Shown piece after piece: positions 11,431 to 33,804 of a DNA stretch of 64,000 nt. The position numbers were made by a program, and so were the translations under genes. The stretch lies in contig CM031595.1 in the NCBI GenBank assembly GCA_018398815.1, positions 140,208,804 through 140,272,803 of the forward strand, in the 5' to 3' direction. The notes beneath the pieces were generated by a model, which was not told the DNA's origin, did no database searches, and saw only the letters and a list, made by a program, of their open reading frames with translations. The DNA comes from Conus ventricosus (Eukaryota; Mollusca; Gastropoda; Neogastropoda; Conidae). Each line of letters begins with the position of its first letter. Within the stretch, counting starts at the first letter, position 1.

Positions 11431-13120
11431 TTTTATCACACTTACATCCCATGTAACGTGTTCTGAATTCATCCACGAAAAACAACTAAACCTATCACTT
11501 ATATTATTTCTTTGTCTATGAATGGGACAAAGGATATTCATGACCTTCTGCTAAAAAGCTGCTTCTTGGCAAATTTTCGCTGCTTTTCCATTTGCTGTGT
11601 GCACCTGTTTGTAACTGTGACTCTGAGAGTTTTGTAGTGTTAGACAGTACAACTAGCAGCTCTTAAAAGAATGTGAATGAATCAGAATATTCTTCTTCTT
11701 TGTCGTTCGCTCAGACAGGAACCCCAGATGCACTGATGAAGGCTGCCGTCCGGCATCAAATCTTATCCCTCCATTCCAAACAGAACAGAGAACAGAATGC
11801 AATTCTGTGTTCACTACTAAATAGATCTAAACAAGACACAAAACTCATCATTCCATGGCGCTTGTTAGCACAAAACATATACTTAAACTCTGACAATTTT
11901 ACTCAGTTGCAAAGCCCGTACACACAAACACAGACACACACTTTCCCTTCTACACTTGAACGTCCAAACTTTCAGAAACAACTCCACCCCAATCCCAAAG
12001 GCACTCATTTAAATCTCTCTTGGATGACAACCATTAATTGTTGGCAACTGTATTTAGTTCTCACACATCTAGATTTCAACTCACACAGGTGGCAGTGATA
12101 GGAGCGAGTTGTATCTGAGGCATTTATAATACATGTTCAGTGGATTAAGACACACGAAGACTTTAAAAAGTAAACAGAAAATCACTATAACCAAAGAACA
12201 TAAATTGCTACAAAAAATAGGACTCGGCAATACGTAATCACTTGAATAAATCAACTCTTACAGTGTGATCCACAACTGTGGCTTTCCTGTAGAGTGTGAT
12301 GAACAACAGTCATTGTTTTGTGTTTGGAGTAATAATGTCGGGCCATCATTGGCAACCTTCAAAATTCAGACTCATTTTCATTTAGTTACAACCATCTTGT
12401 TCTAGATTCACTGTTGTCCAGCTGTTCACCTTTTAAAGCCCATTTTCTGGTAAAAATCAGTGTATAAGTGGTCACTATGAAAGTGAAAAGTTGTGAGTTG
12501 CACCACAGATGAGTCATACACCAAAAGCAACAGTAGCACAGTCGTCATGGCATGTGAAGCAAGTTTATTCTGATTCAGATAGCACAATAGGTTCATTTAC
12601 TATTAAATACATCTGTTTTAATGTCTGCTTCCACAAAAAGGGGGTGGGCTGGGGATGAATGCATTGATGATTTGGTCTAGAAGCCAGCCAGTAACTGAAT
12701 TTAGAAAATAAATTTTTTTTGCAATTTTAAAATACTAAGTAATTTTGTTCATTCATTGCTGTTTTTTGGGGGTATTTTTTTGCCTTTGGCTACTTTATAT
12801 TTTGAAAAAGACATGAGTGGGTGCTACACAGATGTGTGTGTCTCAATCAAATGGTGCAGAGTTTATCTAGGCTGTGGCTATCAAAAGAGGTCCAGGAACT
12901 AAACTCTGTGACACAAGCACCAAAAAGAGTCTTTCCATAGTTTTGTGGGTTTTTTTTTTTTAATTTCAGAAATGATGTTTGTCTATCATAGTTGACGAAC
13001 AAAGATATAATGCCAGGGAGGACTGGGTGCAATGTTTCTGACTGTTGCTGATCAGTCTGATGTAGGTACGGAAAAGTCTGCTGAATATTGGGCACAAGTG
13101 GTTTGAATGCTCTGAAGATG
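11431..13120. other. Non-coding stretch, nothing recognised
   Basis: A 141-codon forward frame at 11673-12098 has no recognisable domain, an unconvincing composition and no splice context. I treat it as chance. The rest is AT-rich. Confidence 0.45.
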
Positions 13121-13124
13121 AAGA

Positions 13125-14480
13125 GGATGGCTATCTTTTACTGCTCATAAAAATCCGCATCTTTGCTGATGCAGCTTTGCCAGGCGAGGTGGTCTTGCAC
13201 CATTGTTTCCCCATGCCTTGATCAATGTCAAAACTCTTCAGTGAGACCCTGAGTGTATCCTTACAGCACTTTTTCTCCCATTTCTTCCACCAGTTAATGT
13301 AGAGAAGCCCCCTTGGCAGATGCATATCAGGTATTAGTACATGGTAGCCACTTCTCTAATGTGTGTTCTTCTTTGCACAGTAAGGATGCTTGGCAGATCA
13401 ACTCAAGAGGGAACCACTGTGTCTGGAACTTTGTCTTTCCAAGCGATTTCAAGCAGCTTTTTCAAGCAGTTTCTGAAGAATTAACAAAGCTTTTCGGCAA
13501 AGTACTATTAGAATGTCCAAGACTCCCAACAGTGTGGGCAGTACAATGGCTTTGTTGTGGTCAGTCCTGTGGTCAGCTTGATGCCTCCACTTTCCCACAT
13601 ACTTTCTTGTAACTGCTCGAAAGCTGAACTCTGCAATGTATCGACCTCATCAACTATGTTAAAAATCTGGCAAGCGTACTGCCAAGCTATATGACGCTGT
13701 TACCAGCTTCCTGGGTTTCCTCTTTGAGAGTGATTTCTGGTTTCACATGCCTCTGTGGTGCAGGCTCACACAAGCCTCTGATTTCTCAGTATTGTTTGTG
13801 AGCCCCAAGCTATTACAAGCAGCTGAGAAGTGGTTCATGGTCTGCTTCATTGGAACCTCACTGGCAGTACAGAGTGCTCAAGCACCTGCAATTAAGAAGT
13901 TGCACAGTGACTCCTCTTCCACTTTGGTCTTGGTCTGAAGCTTCTGCTGGTTGAAGAACTTGCCATCAATCCATAACCTGATCTTGCTGTTGTCTTCATC
14001 ACTGCCTAAAGTGACTAACATTATGGTGAACAGTGGGGGTGCCAATAGACAGCCCTGATGAACTCTGTTTGTAATTGGGAAAGCATGGAGGTGTCTCCAT
14101 CATCCAGTGTTCTGGCAAGCATGCCATTGTGATGCTGGCATACCATGGTAATGAATTTGTCTACATGGACAAATTTTGCCCCGATTCTCCACGGCCGCAC
14201 AACAGTGTGTTGTAGGTCTTTGTAAGATCCACAAACATTGTGTAGAGGTCCCCGTTTGTTATTGGCACTCCTGAAGCTGGTGTGCGGCAAACACCATCTC
14301 CACTGTTCCATGGCCCTTTCTAAAGCTACACAAACTTTCTGCCCGGTGGCCATCTTCATTATGCTAAATCACGCTGTGGAGAGGACGACTCTTGTTTGAA
14401 TCTTGCCAGTGAAAAGCGGGAGAGATATTCCTCTATGGTGTTCACAATAATGCCTGTTTCCCTTTCTTTTGTAGAGATGA
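13125..14480 (-). pseudogene. Non-LTR retrotransposon RT pseudogene
   Basis: On the minus strand the order of an RT is recovered in broken frames. From high to low coordinates these are a palm region with DKFITMVCQHHNGMLARTLD (about 14100-14170), a catalytic-region relic near 13900, and a distal block including KDTLRVSLKSFDID (about 13215-13260). This last block matches the C-terminus of the endonuclease/RT proteins common in molluscan genomes. Many stops and frameshifts make it inactive. It is a different family from LINE copies A and C. Confidence 0.8.
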
Positions 14481-14616
14481 ACAATGCAGACATCCTTAAC
14501 TCCTGAAGAATTACTTCCTGTTCCCTCATGCTTTTTGTTTTTTGTCATCCCAACTTCCTTTCAGTGGCATTACCCCAATGACCTTCATTTCAGCTATCGG
14601 ACCACAGTCACATCTT

Positions 14617-14785
14617 GCTTCTCTTGTCACTGCCCCGGCACTGGCAATCCACAAGGAGAGTCAATGTCAAATCATCATGAGGCAACCCATCGGAGGAGAA
14701 ACTGCAGTGCTGCTGGGTCACTTTGATGACATTCAGTGATGCCTGTTCTGTCCTACATACACAGGACGCCATCTTCTGCTTCAAG
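14617..14785 (+). repeat. Dispersed repeat family R1, copy 3 (partial)
   Basis: It contains 'ggcaatccacaaggagagtc', 'atgtcaaatcatcatgaggc', 'ctgcagtgctgctgggtcac' and 'tacatacacaggacgccatc', collinear with copies 2 and 4. The first of these blocks corresponds to the minisatellite unit at 5955-6806. Confidence 0.75.
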
Positions 14786-14789
14786 TCAT

Positions 14790-15686
14790 ACATTCTTATT
14801 CTTTTGTTGTACTGGGTTTTCTGTATCTAACACATTAGGAAAACCCAGTTCCACAAACAAAACAAAAACTTAAAGGATTTCTTCAGTAAGAGTATTATTC
14901 AATTCTTTTCCTTTTTTCATTAACAAATACATGACAGAAAGTTCCCCATGCCTTAAACAATTACCCTAATGTATAGAGTAAGACAGATTATTTTCGTTTT
15001 ATGAGGATGTTAAAGCAAGCATATAAAAAAAGGTCCTGCAGAAACAAATCACTCTCACTCAAGTTGTGCATTCCGGAGAACCCACAAAGTTAAACATATC
15101 TGATGGAACAAAACTCAGTGTGTGTGTCTACAGAATTCAGTGTGTGTTTTTAATCTACAAAACTCAGCGTGTGTTTTCAGTCTGACCTGGTTATCATCAA
15201 ATGCATGAACTGATCAACAACAGACTGACAAAAAAGTCAGAGAAGCTTTCATCAAAATACAATTCACAGGCAATGAATTATTAAAAGCATGTGATACAGT
15301 TTGATCAAGCACAGGCAAATGTCATTAAGTATCTGGAGAAAAATTGAAAAAAAGAACAGAAATTATACATACCGACACAGCACTATGACTAGAGGGGAAA
15401 ATGAAGCAGCAGTTTATTTCATAGTTTCTACAGTAGGTGGGTCAGTGTACTGTGGAAATGTATAAAAAAAATCCACCCAGAATGAAGATGCAAAAGTCTA
15501 AGCCCAAACAAGAATCTGTGTCAATCTCATCACATCCCTAAGATGCCTCTTCTTCGTTTCTTACACAGCCAGACCCCCTGTGTTTCCTCCTTCAGTGCAT
15601 GACCAATATCCAATAAAGTCAATGTAATCTCATATATACATTTTAATAGATGAATAAATAACATTAAATTAAAATATTGGATTTTA

Positions 15687-15744
<58 letters not shown>

Positions 15745-18168
15745 ACACACACACACACTCACCCCTCCTCACACATATATAAGAGATTTTTTTCAATACT
15801 ATACAAACACCAAGGTATTTTCGAACTGTTGTTATGATAAACAATTTGTTTACCAATACATACTGAGCCTACACATTTTAAAAATGGCCAACGGTTATTC
15901 CATGCAACTTTATTCATCAACAATTAAGAGTCTTCTTTTACAATTATGTGTCTTCATTTACAATTATGTGCCTAACTGTGTGCCTGAGCCTGCTTATTTG
16001 AAAGACCGAGTGGTAGTTTGTCAGTTGTGAGAATTCGCTGACTGATTTTTAATTAACAAAAAAAATTACAGACTGTAACAAAATCAAAAGCCAATCAGAC
16101 TAAATTTCCAAAATCAGTGTATGCCAAAGACTGCTTGTGAGTCACACTCAAAGCAAATGCTCATATATAACGTTACCTTCATTTCAGAGCGGGAGCTATC
16201 TGTACCAATCACTAAAAGAATTCACTCACCATGATGTTACTGTCAGCTGGATCCAATTTCCTAAGTATCTCTGAACACTGAAATGTTCCTGTTGTTAATT
16301 CATAAATCCAAGCTGAAAAACCTATTCATTACCAATGGGATAACATCAAATTTACAAACTTTTTACACACCAAAGTCTGTTTTAACAGACTTGTAACCCA
16401 CGCTTGCCACAAAATTATTGCCCTTTACTATTGCTATGATCCAAGAGAAAAATCTAAATTTCTATTTGACCCCACTGCTGTGAGAACAGCTTAGAGACAA
16501 CCAAAGACAGGCCAACCCATGCCTTTCGCAGGCAGAACTGAGACGTTCTTGCAGACAAGAAATGTGACAAAAACCAATGCACTTCCACAAGTTTGTCTTC
16601 CATGTGGCAAGTGAATGTAAGACATGCTTGCATCATGCCCTCCATTCCCTTCCCTCATTTGGGTTACCACACTTCCAGCCCTCTCCTCAAACACCAATTC
16701 AAGATTAAACGACCAACATGTCAGTTAACTGTCAATGAACTTAACTTCACAGCAAAAACTGTTAGAAACATCCAATCTGAGTGTGCTAGCCTTACAGGAC
16801 TTTTGACCATACAGCCACTGGCTTGTGGCCAATGTTTTGGAATGACTCACAAGGGGGGGGGAGGGGGGGGGGGGAACTCTATCACCAACAGGATTCAATT
16901 ACGTTGCATTTGGGTTTCACTGGTCATGTATAACTGATGTAAATGAAGAAGCTAGCTAACTGAACTGTGTTGGAAAATTGCCAGCTTTATTTTGTTAACA
17001 AATTCTTGTAACAAAATTAGTACAAATGAGGTATATATTAGGGGTCTGAGGATACAAAAATGCAACCTACATGGTACATGTATGGGCAGTCAAGATGTTA
17101 TGGCCTTAAAATGGGTACCCCAGTACTCCAAACTTTTAAAAATCTAATTATGTACATTTGGTTATGATTCAATTGCTTTCGAGAATCATAATCAGCATGG
17201 TTTATGCTTTGATGATTTAAGATGGGACTGAACCTTTCAGAAAGAATCAATAACATCCACTTAAAAACCCAAGCACGCACACTCATTCTATTAGGCAGCT
17301 CCAATCCTGCTGATCACTTTGCAGCTTAACTGAGGATGCAAAGATAGCATTTTGGTGTAAGTAAATCAAATGACCTAAAGTACTGAGAAACCCTTAAGAG
17401 ATCTTCTCAATGTGTTTCATGAACTGACTGCTGCTTTGAGCCCTAACTGATCTCCACACACCCCACAGCAGAATGGGACACTATGCTTTAAAATGTTTTA
17501 ATTCTATAAACTGTATAACTTTATGGGTCCAACATCATTTTCCCGATTGAAATTTCAGTTCCTCACCCTGAGGAGAGTGTGTCGCATGTGTATGATGCCG
17601 TCTAGCTTTTCTTCTGCCTGCTTACTTTTTGTTTACCAATCAAAGTGAATTTATTTACAGAATCTAGTCAGGGACAGCAACTCCTTTACTGCTGTGATGT
17701 GTTATGAAAATGATGCACACAGCTCCTTAGTTTATGTTTTCATTCGTATGATTGCCATTCTGACCAACACTTACAGTCTAGTTAAGCACAGGAGAAAGAC
17801 ATGTACCTAGCAAGATTGGAATCATGGACTGGAACATTCTTGCTTCCCAAGTAAACATGTTGCTCCCCAGGCAATCACTCCGACACAGGCAAAAAAATAT
17901 TTCACATACGAAATAAATAACAGCGGAAAAAAGTGAGGCAATATGGGGATCAGATCCTCTCTGAATTAAAATCATAGAAACAAATAGTAGACGCACATAA
18001 ACACGCACATATATAAGTCCCTCACACACAGTCTAAACATTCTCCAAACAAGTCTATTACCATCACTGGAAGACCATGGTCAGTTCAGACAACTGATGCA
18101 TGACATGACCAGAACTTCATGTCATGCATTCACACTATTTCAGCAAGTAATTAGTCATGATTTTAGCT
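14790..18168. other. TVP23: Region downstream of TVP23, probably including its 3' UTR
   Basis: No coding sequence is recognised. It holds a (CA)n tract at 15691-15760 and a G-rich run at 16854-16874. Minus-strand AATAAA signals (TTTATT on the plus strand) occur near 17651 and 16987. Where the TVP23 transcript ends cannot be decided from sequence alone. Confidence 0.4.
15691..15760. repeat. (CA)n microsatellite
   Basis: An almost pure CA dinucleotide run with one T interruption. Reading frames across it encode Thr-His repeats only. Confidence 0.95.
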
Positions 18169-28440
<10,272 letters not shown>

Positions 28441-31060
28441 GTTGATTCTAAAACGTGGACTTCTTTGATTATAAAGACGTAAACTGTGCTTTAAGGAACA
28501 AACAATTAAATACACAGCAATTCTCTTCATTTAAGAATGAGTAGTTGATTTTCACATCAAAACACAAACAAACAAACGAAAACAAAACAAAAACAAAAAG
28601 TAGTTTAGGACTTGTATATGGATCCGGATGGCATAAACAGCAGAAATTAACTGGGACTGCTTCTCCCGAAAATGTTCAGTCGCTAACTGAAACACAAAGC
28701 AATCACCTTTTTATAATAAAACAAAATCTCCGCCATGCTTGAAATCGACCTCCTCATCCTTCTCCATCCTCTTCTCCTTCTTTCATGAACTGTCCACTAT
28801 CATCATGTTGATGTTTTTGACATTGTATAATCTGGGTATGGAGCTGCCAGTGGTGAGCTGGGTGTGTCTAGATCTGTGATCAACGGCATTCGATGTGGAT
28901 GGATGGGGAGAAGTGGGATGTAATCGACTGGATGGGATGGTGTGAGGACTCTTCTTCTTCTTCCTAAAATACTGGTTCACTCAAAAACGAGTAGGTCACC
29001 AGCGCGCATGTTAAAAAGTAGAATAAAATAACATAAAACGAAATCGAGATCTGAAAATTTTATTTTTTTAATTTTTTTATTTTTGGTGAGGTCGGTGATT
29101 GCCTCAAATGAAAAATAATCCTAGCCATCGATGGTAAAAGAATGAGTTCTTCCTGAAGTTGGGCATACATGCGCGAAGGAGATTTATTTCAGCTGATGGG
29201 ATTGGTAGGCTGTTCTTGTGGGCGAGTTTGGGGCTGGTTTGAATGGAGTATTGATGGATTGAATAGAATCCATTACGAAGACATTTCTCTACATAGCCTT
29301 AAAGCTGTCCAACAAGTCCCATAAATGGAGTCTCACATGAGCCCTACCCCCCCCCCCCCCTCCCGGATCCATGCTGGTGATCTCACAGAAGGCCATTGGC
29401 CTTGGCAACTGTTGTCATAGTGTGGCCACGATAAACTCTGATGAGACTCAACAAGAACTGCTGGTGTGGGAGATGGGGTAGAAAATTCACCATCAAATGA
29501 CAAGTAATTATTCTATATTATAATGTATCTGCAATGACGTAAACAATAAATCAAAATTGTCTGTTTCTTCTGGACCAATGACAAATAATCATTTTATAGT
29601 TTAACATATCTGCAACGAGATAAACGATAAATCAAAGTTATTCTGAGAAGTTGGCCAAAAAAACGAACAAGGGAAGAGTTCAGATAAGGTGATCTAATGT
29701 TTTGTAATTAACAAATTCAAGGTTAAATGTTCACACCACTGAGGGGGATATGGCAGACGAAATTAACCATCAAAGCAGAGTTAGAAAGAAAGGGTGTACA
29801 TCTAATCCGTGTACTTCACCGACACCACTGCAGAACATTGATCAAAATAGGTATGTGAAAATACCAATTTGTATTGAAGCTGGTATTCAAATTCCAGATG
29901 TCTGCCTCCTGTGTCAAGCAACATCTGTGCTGGAGTCGAAGTTCTCAGTTTGTCAACTGTTCATTTTTCTGATCAGTTACCGTAATAAGTTTACTTGTCT
30001 GCTTCAACAAATATGAAATAAATAAGCTCATATGACTTTGATTTTGCAATTATGCATGTAATAACTTTTCTTTATATTTTCTGCACAGTATGCTTGCCTT
30101 ATCTGTTTTGATAAACATGATACGAATACATTCGTATGACATTGTGAAATCAGCAATTTCCTTTTTTCTTCTTTTTTTTTTCTTTCCTTTTTTGTCAGTG
30201 AGAGACAATTTCTTTGTTAACAAGAGTAACAGATAAGCAAATTCATGCTTTCTTTTTTGCATCCAGCTCTTGACCAATAGGAAAATATGAAGTGAAATGC
30301 GAAAGGTGAAGGGAGACATACACTGCATGACATATAGGACAGCTCAGTCACTTTTTTGTTTAAGACATCATACAGGCAGGTATCACTGAACGGAGGCATA
30401 AGATTTGCATACTTTGTGATATCTTTGACAGTTCATTTATTTTTGTGGTAATTGTGGATGCAGGTAATTTTCAGTTTACATGTCTATTTGACAGCAGCTT
30501 GCATGTAGAATCATTATAGTTTGCTGTTCTCAGACTAGGGTTCCTGATAGTTAAACAGTTGCCGTGTGGTGCAAATACAGTCAAAATGTTGTTCTTAGAT
30601 CTGTGCGCAAATGTTGATTGAATGCTAAGTTGATGTTTTCCTGCTCCTCGAACTGAAGTTTGTGTACAAAGCCATCTGAGTCAAAGGGCCGCTTGTCTGC
30701 ACGGTATTCGTCTTGCCGTCTCCAGCAAATGAGCAGTCTTCAGAATACCCAGGTAGTGATTCACGTGGCTCGCATATTTCAAGGGTTCATCAATCCTACC
30801 ACTCGATGAGTGGCAAGCCATGAACCACTTTACTTCCAGTAGAATCTCTCAAATCCTATTCTTCCTGTCGTGACAACGTATGAACTGACCTTATATATAA
30901 TAATATTCTAAATCATCATGAAGCGACTTTTTTTTTAATTGCAGGAAGATATAGAATGAACATTCAGCCACAGTAATCGAGGCATGTGAAGTAGTTAAGG
31001 CACACGAACTACTATCCTGGCCACGGCAAGAATGTAATCACATGCTCAGAATCATGGACA
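28441..31060. other. Region between TVP23 and the LINE fragment upstream of PLD6
   Basis: It contains the putative TVP23 5' flank, a C-run at 29347-29363 and a diverged ~82-bp direct duplication (29494-29560 versus 29577-29642). One candidate first coding exon (29750-29849) is listed separately. Nothing else is recognised. Confidence 0.45.
29750..29849 (+). CDS. Candidate first coding exon of an unidentified gene
   Basis: A forward frame starting at ATG 29750 encodes MADEINHQSRVRKKGCTSNP and then a Ser/Thr/Pro-rich stretch, up to a GTATGT donor-like site after about 34 codons. Basic, low-hydrophobicity composition and a divergent position relative to TVP23 would suit a first exon. I do not recognise the protein and cannot find a convincing second exon, so this may be chance. 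Confidence 0.22.
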
Positions 31061-31064
31061 TCTG

Positions 31065-31311
31065 GAGTTCTTCTTCTTCTTCTTTCATTAATGTTCATCG
31101 GACATAACTAAGACCATTACTAACATTTTTGGCGAAGTGCAAGTGTGTGCTCTTAGTCGAATTTCGTACTCATGGCCCTTATCCGTATGTCATTAATGTC
31201 CCACCAGTAAACTGGAGGTTAGAAGTGCCCTCGCACCACCTAGGTTGGTGGGCGGGGTGTGACGCGTCAAACCACCAGAAAAGAGAGAAAAGAGAAAAAA
31301 AGTGAAAGACC

Positions 31312-31342
<31 letters not shown>

Positions 31343-31815
31343 GTGGTGGTGGTGGTGGGGGGGGGGTCTACTGTGCCTGGAGGGCCCTCAATGCCTTCAA
31401 GCAGAAGGCATTGTAGGAGGGAGCCTTGACGACATCAGCTGGAGGGAGTTCCAGTCGACAACGGTCCTGGGAAAGAAAGAATACTTCCTGTAGTCAGTAT
31501 GGCATTGGATTCTTTACAGCTGTTGGTTGTGGTTGCTGCGACGACCACTTCGAGGCTGCCGCTTGAGGTCGGCGCAGGAGACGCAAGCTTGATCGTTGAA
31601 GCTCTTGTGGAGCATTGCGAGTCTGGCGCAGCGACGTCGTTGTTGGAGCGTAGGCCATTCGAGTAACGTCAGCATGTCTGTAACACTAGAAGTGTTGCGG
31701 TAGTAGTTGACGAATCTGGCTGCCCTTCGCTGGACTTTCTCAAGGGTTATGATGAGCTTGTCGGAATTCGGGTCCCATACAGTGCAGGCAGCTCCTTACG
31801 GTACTTTTGGCAGTT
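31065..31815 (-). mobile_element. 5'-truncated LINE, RT C-terminus plus 3' UTR, antisense upstream of PLD6
   Basis: On the minus strand, about 31790 down to 31370 encodes the C-terminal block of a CR1/Jockey-type RT: LEKVQRRAARFVNYYRN, LEWPTLQQRRRCARLAMLHK, YRKYSFFPRTVVDWNSL. A ~250-bp 3' UTR follows, and a (GAA)n tail sits at about 31073-31084. The reading has one stop (…NHNQQL*) and so is inactive. A (GT)n/(GGT)n tract at 31316-31350 sits inside it. The element ends about 290 bp upstream of the PLD6 start codon. Confidence 0.88.
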
Positions 31816-32108
31816 CTTGCGGGGTAATCTTTTTACGTTCCCAGAAAAAAGATCATTTTGGGAAACAGAGCAGAATCGTCGGCAGTCAGTGCCGTTCTGT
31901 CGACTCCACTTCTTTGCGCGCACAGCCGTTAACTTGAAAATCGTGGTTACTCTCTACATAGTTACAACTTGCATGTTGACTTCCGTTTGAATGATCATCC
32001 GGTTGATGCTTGGAGGATCGATCTTGGGAGTGCGAAGTTTGATTGTTGCGCGTATGTTCATTTATTTTACAAACAGTACTCCTCACGTGTTCTCTTTTAG
32101 TAATAACT

Positions 32109-32547
32109 ATGGGACCAACGTTGAAAGGATCGCTTGGGACACTTGCAGTGATTATTCTTTCGGAAGTGGCATACAAACTTTACCTTTTTTGGCGTCAGCG
32201 CCGTGGTTTAAATGAAACCGAAAGTAAACATGAAGCCGAGAGTGAAATCATGGAAGTGTTTTTCTTTCCCGATAAAGAAGTTGCCTGCAAAACCCACTTT
32301 CTCAGTGAAACACGTTGCTTTAAAAGTAATTGCCAGTATTCTCATGGCAAGACATCCCTCAGTGAGTTGTACAGACATTTGAGCAGTTGCAGGAAAACGA
32401 TGGACGTGTGTGTGTTTGTGATGACCTGTGTCGACCTCGTCAGCATCATTCTTACCATGCATCATCGTGGTGTAATAGTTCGTGTCATCACAGATGATGA
32501 ACAAGAAAATATTAAAGGGTCACAGATTTGGTCCCTTCGAAGAGCAG
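32109..32547 (+). CDS. PLD6: PLD6 coding exon 1
   Basis: I chose the ATG at 32109 over the in-frame ATG at 32043. The later start puts a hydrophobic anchor (SLGTLAVIILSEVAYKLYLF) at the extreme N-terminus followed by a basic stretch WRQRR, as expected for a tail-in-cytosol mitochondrial anchor. Family features are EVFFFPDKEVACKTHFLSET, the CCCH motif, MDVCVFVMTCVDLVSIIL and HHRGVIVRVITDDEQ. The exon ends after one base of a codon (phase 1) at a GTATGC donor. Reading on into the intron meets a stop near 32652. Confidence 0.93.
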
Positions 32548-33140
32548 GTATGCATGTGTTTTGTATTCATAAAATCTTATTAAATATTACAGTTCTAAAT
32601 TTCTTTATTTATCTGGGGGTCAGTAACACATGCTCAATGCTTTATCAAGCATAAATTGGAAAATGTACATAAGACCTTCAGAGTAATGGTATGCCCGTGC
32701 CTTTGGTGTTTGTTTTTGTTTGTTTGTTTATTTGATTATACATGGTAATTTGACCAGATGTGCCCATGGGACACAGACCAATCAGCCAGTGTGTTATTTT
32801 TGTGCTGAGTCACCATTACCATTTAATTAGTGGAGATTGCAGAGCACCGAGTCTAAACATTTTGAGTGGCAGTGCATTACAGCATTCTGTTCATTTTGAC
32901 AGGCAGCCAATGTCAGCATCATGATAGATCTGTTACACTAAGCTGAGGGGCCCCATTTGAAAAAGAAAAAAAGGTATATTGCCTAGATAGGAAAGTTCCA
33001 TGGTATGTACAGCTGCTGACAGGCACAATTATTTAAATTAAAAATCCCAAGCTCTGGACCAGGGGCATAGTGCAGCTCCAGCCACAGCCAAGCACAGTGC
33101 CCAGGTGCACAAATTGCTACACTGTACCCCATACAGGTTA

Positions 33141-33171
<31 letters not shown>

Positions 33172-33743
33172 AGCTACCTATAAAACCCTTATTGCGTAAG
33201 TTTACTGAAGGAGGGCCACCCTGGACTGGAAGACTGCCAGGGATGGTGTGTTTGCTGTGTCTGCAGGCAACTGCTCTAGTCTGAAGTTGCTGGAATAATA
33301 GCAAACCATCTGCATTTTTTTCAAATTTACCCTTCATTTCCACCAGGAGTGTTTTCCCTTTTTTTTCTTCTTTTTTTTTTCTTCTTTTTTATTTATCCCC
33401 GATACCTAATCTTAGGCTCTAATACAATAATTATCATGTCACATGTTGTACTTGTTGTAGTCATCAGTTAGTTTCTACTTTGAGCTCACTCACTTTTGTA
33501 AATTAGGAGATGAAAAAAAGTGTTTAGGGATTGTCTGACTGACCCATTTTTTCCTCATTTCTGACACTACCCTGTACTTTTGCCAAAACTTACTGACAGT
33601 GACAGTAATAACAGAAGTGTATGTTACTTAATCTCTCTGTTTCTGTCTGTCTCTCTGTCCATCTGTAGTGTATGCCTGTCTCTCACTATCTCTGTCTCTG
33701 ACTCTGTGTGTCCCTCTCTCTGTGTGTCTGTCACACACACACA

Positions 33744-33804
<61 letters not shown>

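Noticed and set aside
11673..12098. 141-codon forward frame
   Set aside because: No recognisable domain, low-complexity Thr/Gln/His stretches and no splice context; probably chance.
32548..32654. Continuation of the PLD6 frame past GTATGC as coding sequence
   Set aside because: A good donor precedes it, the residues lose family similarity after RRAG, and the catalytic HKD motif is encoded in exon 2.
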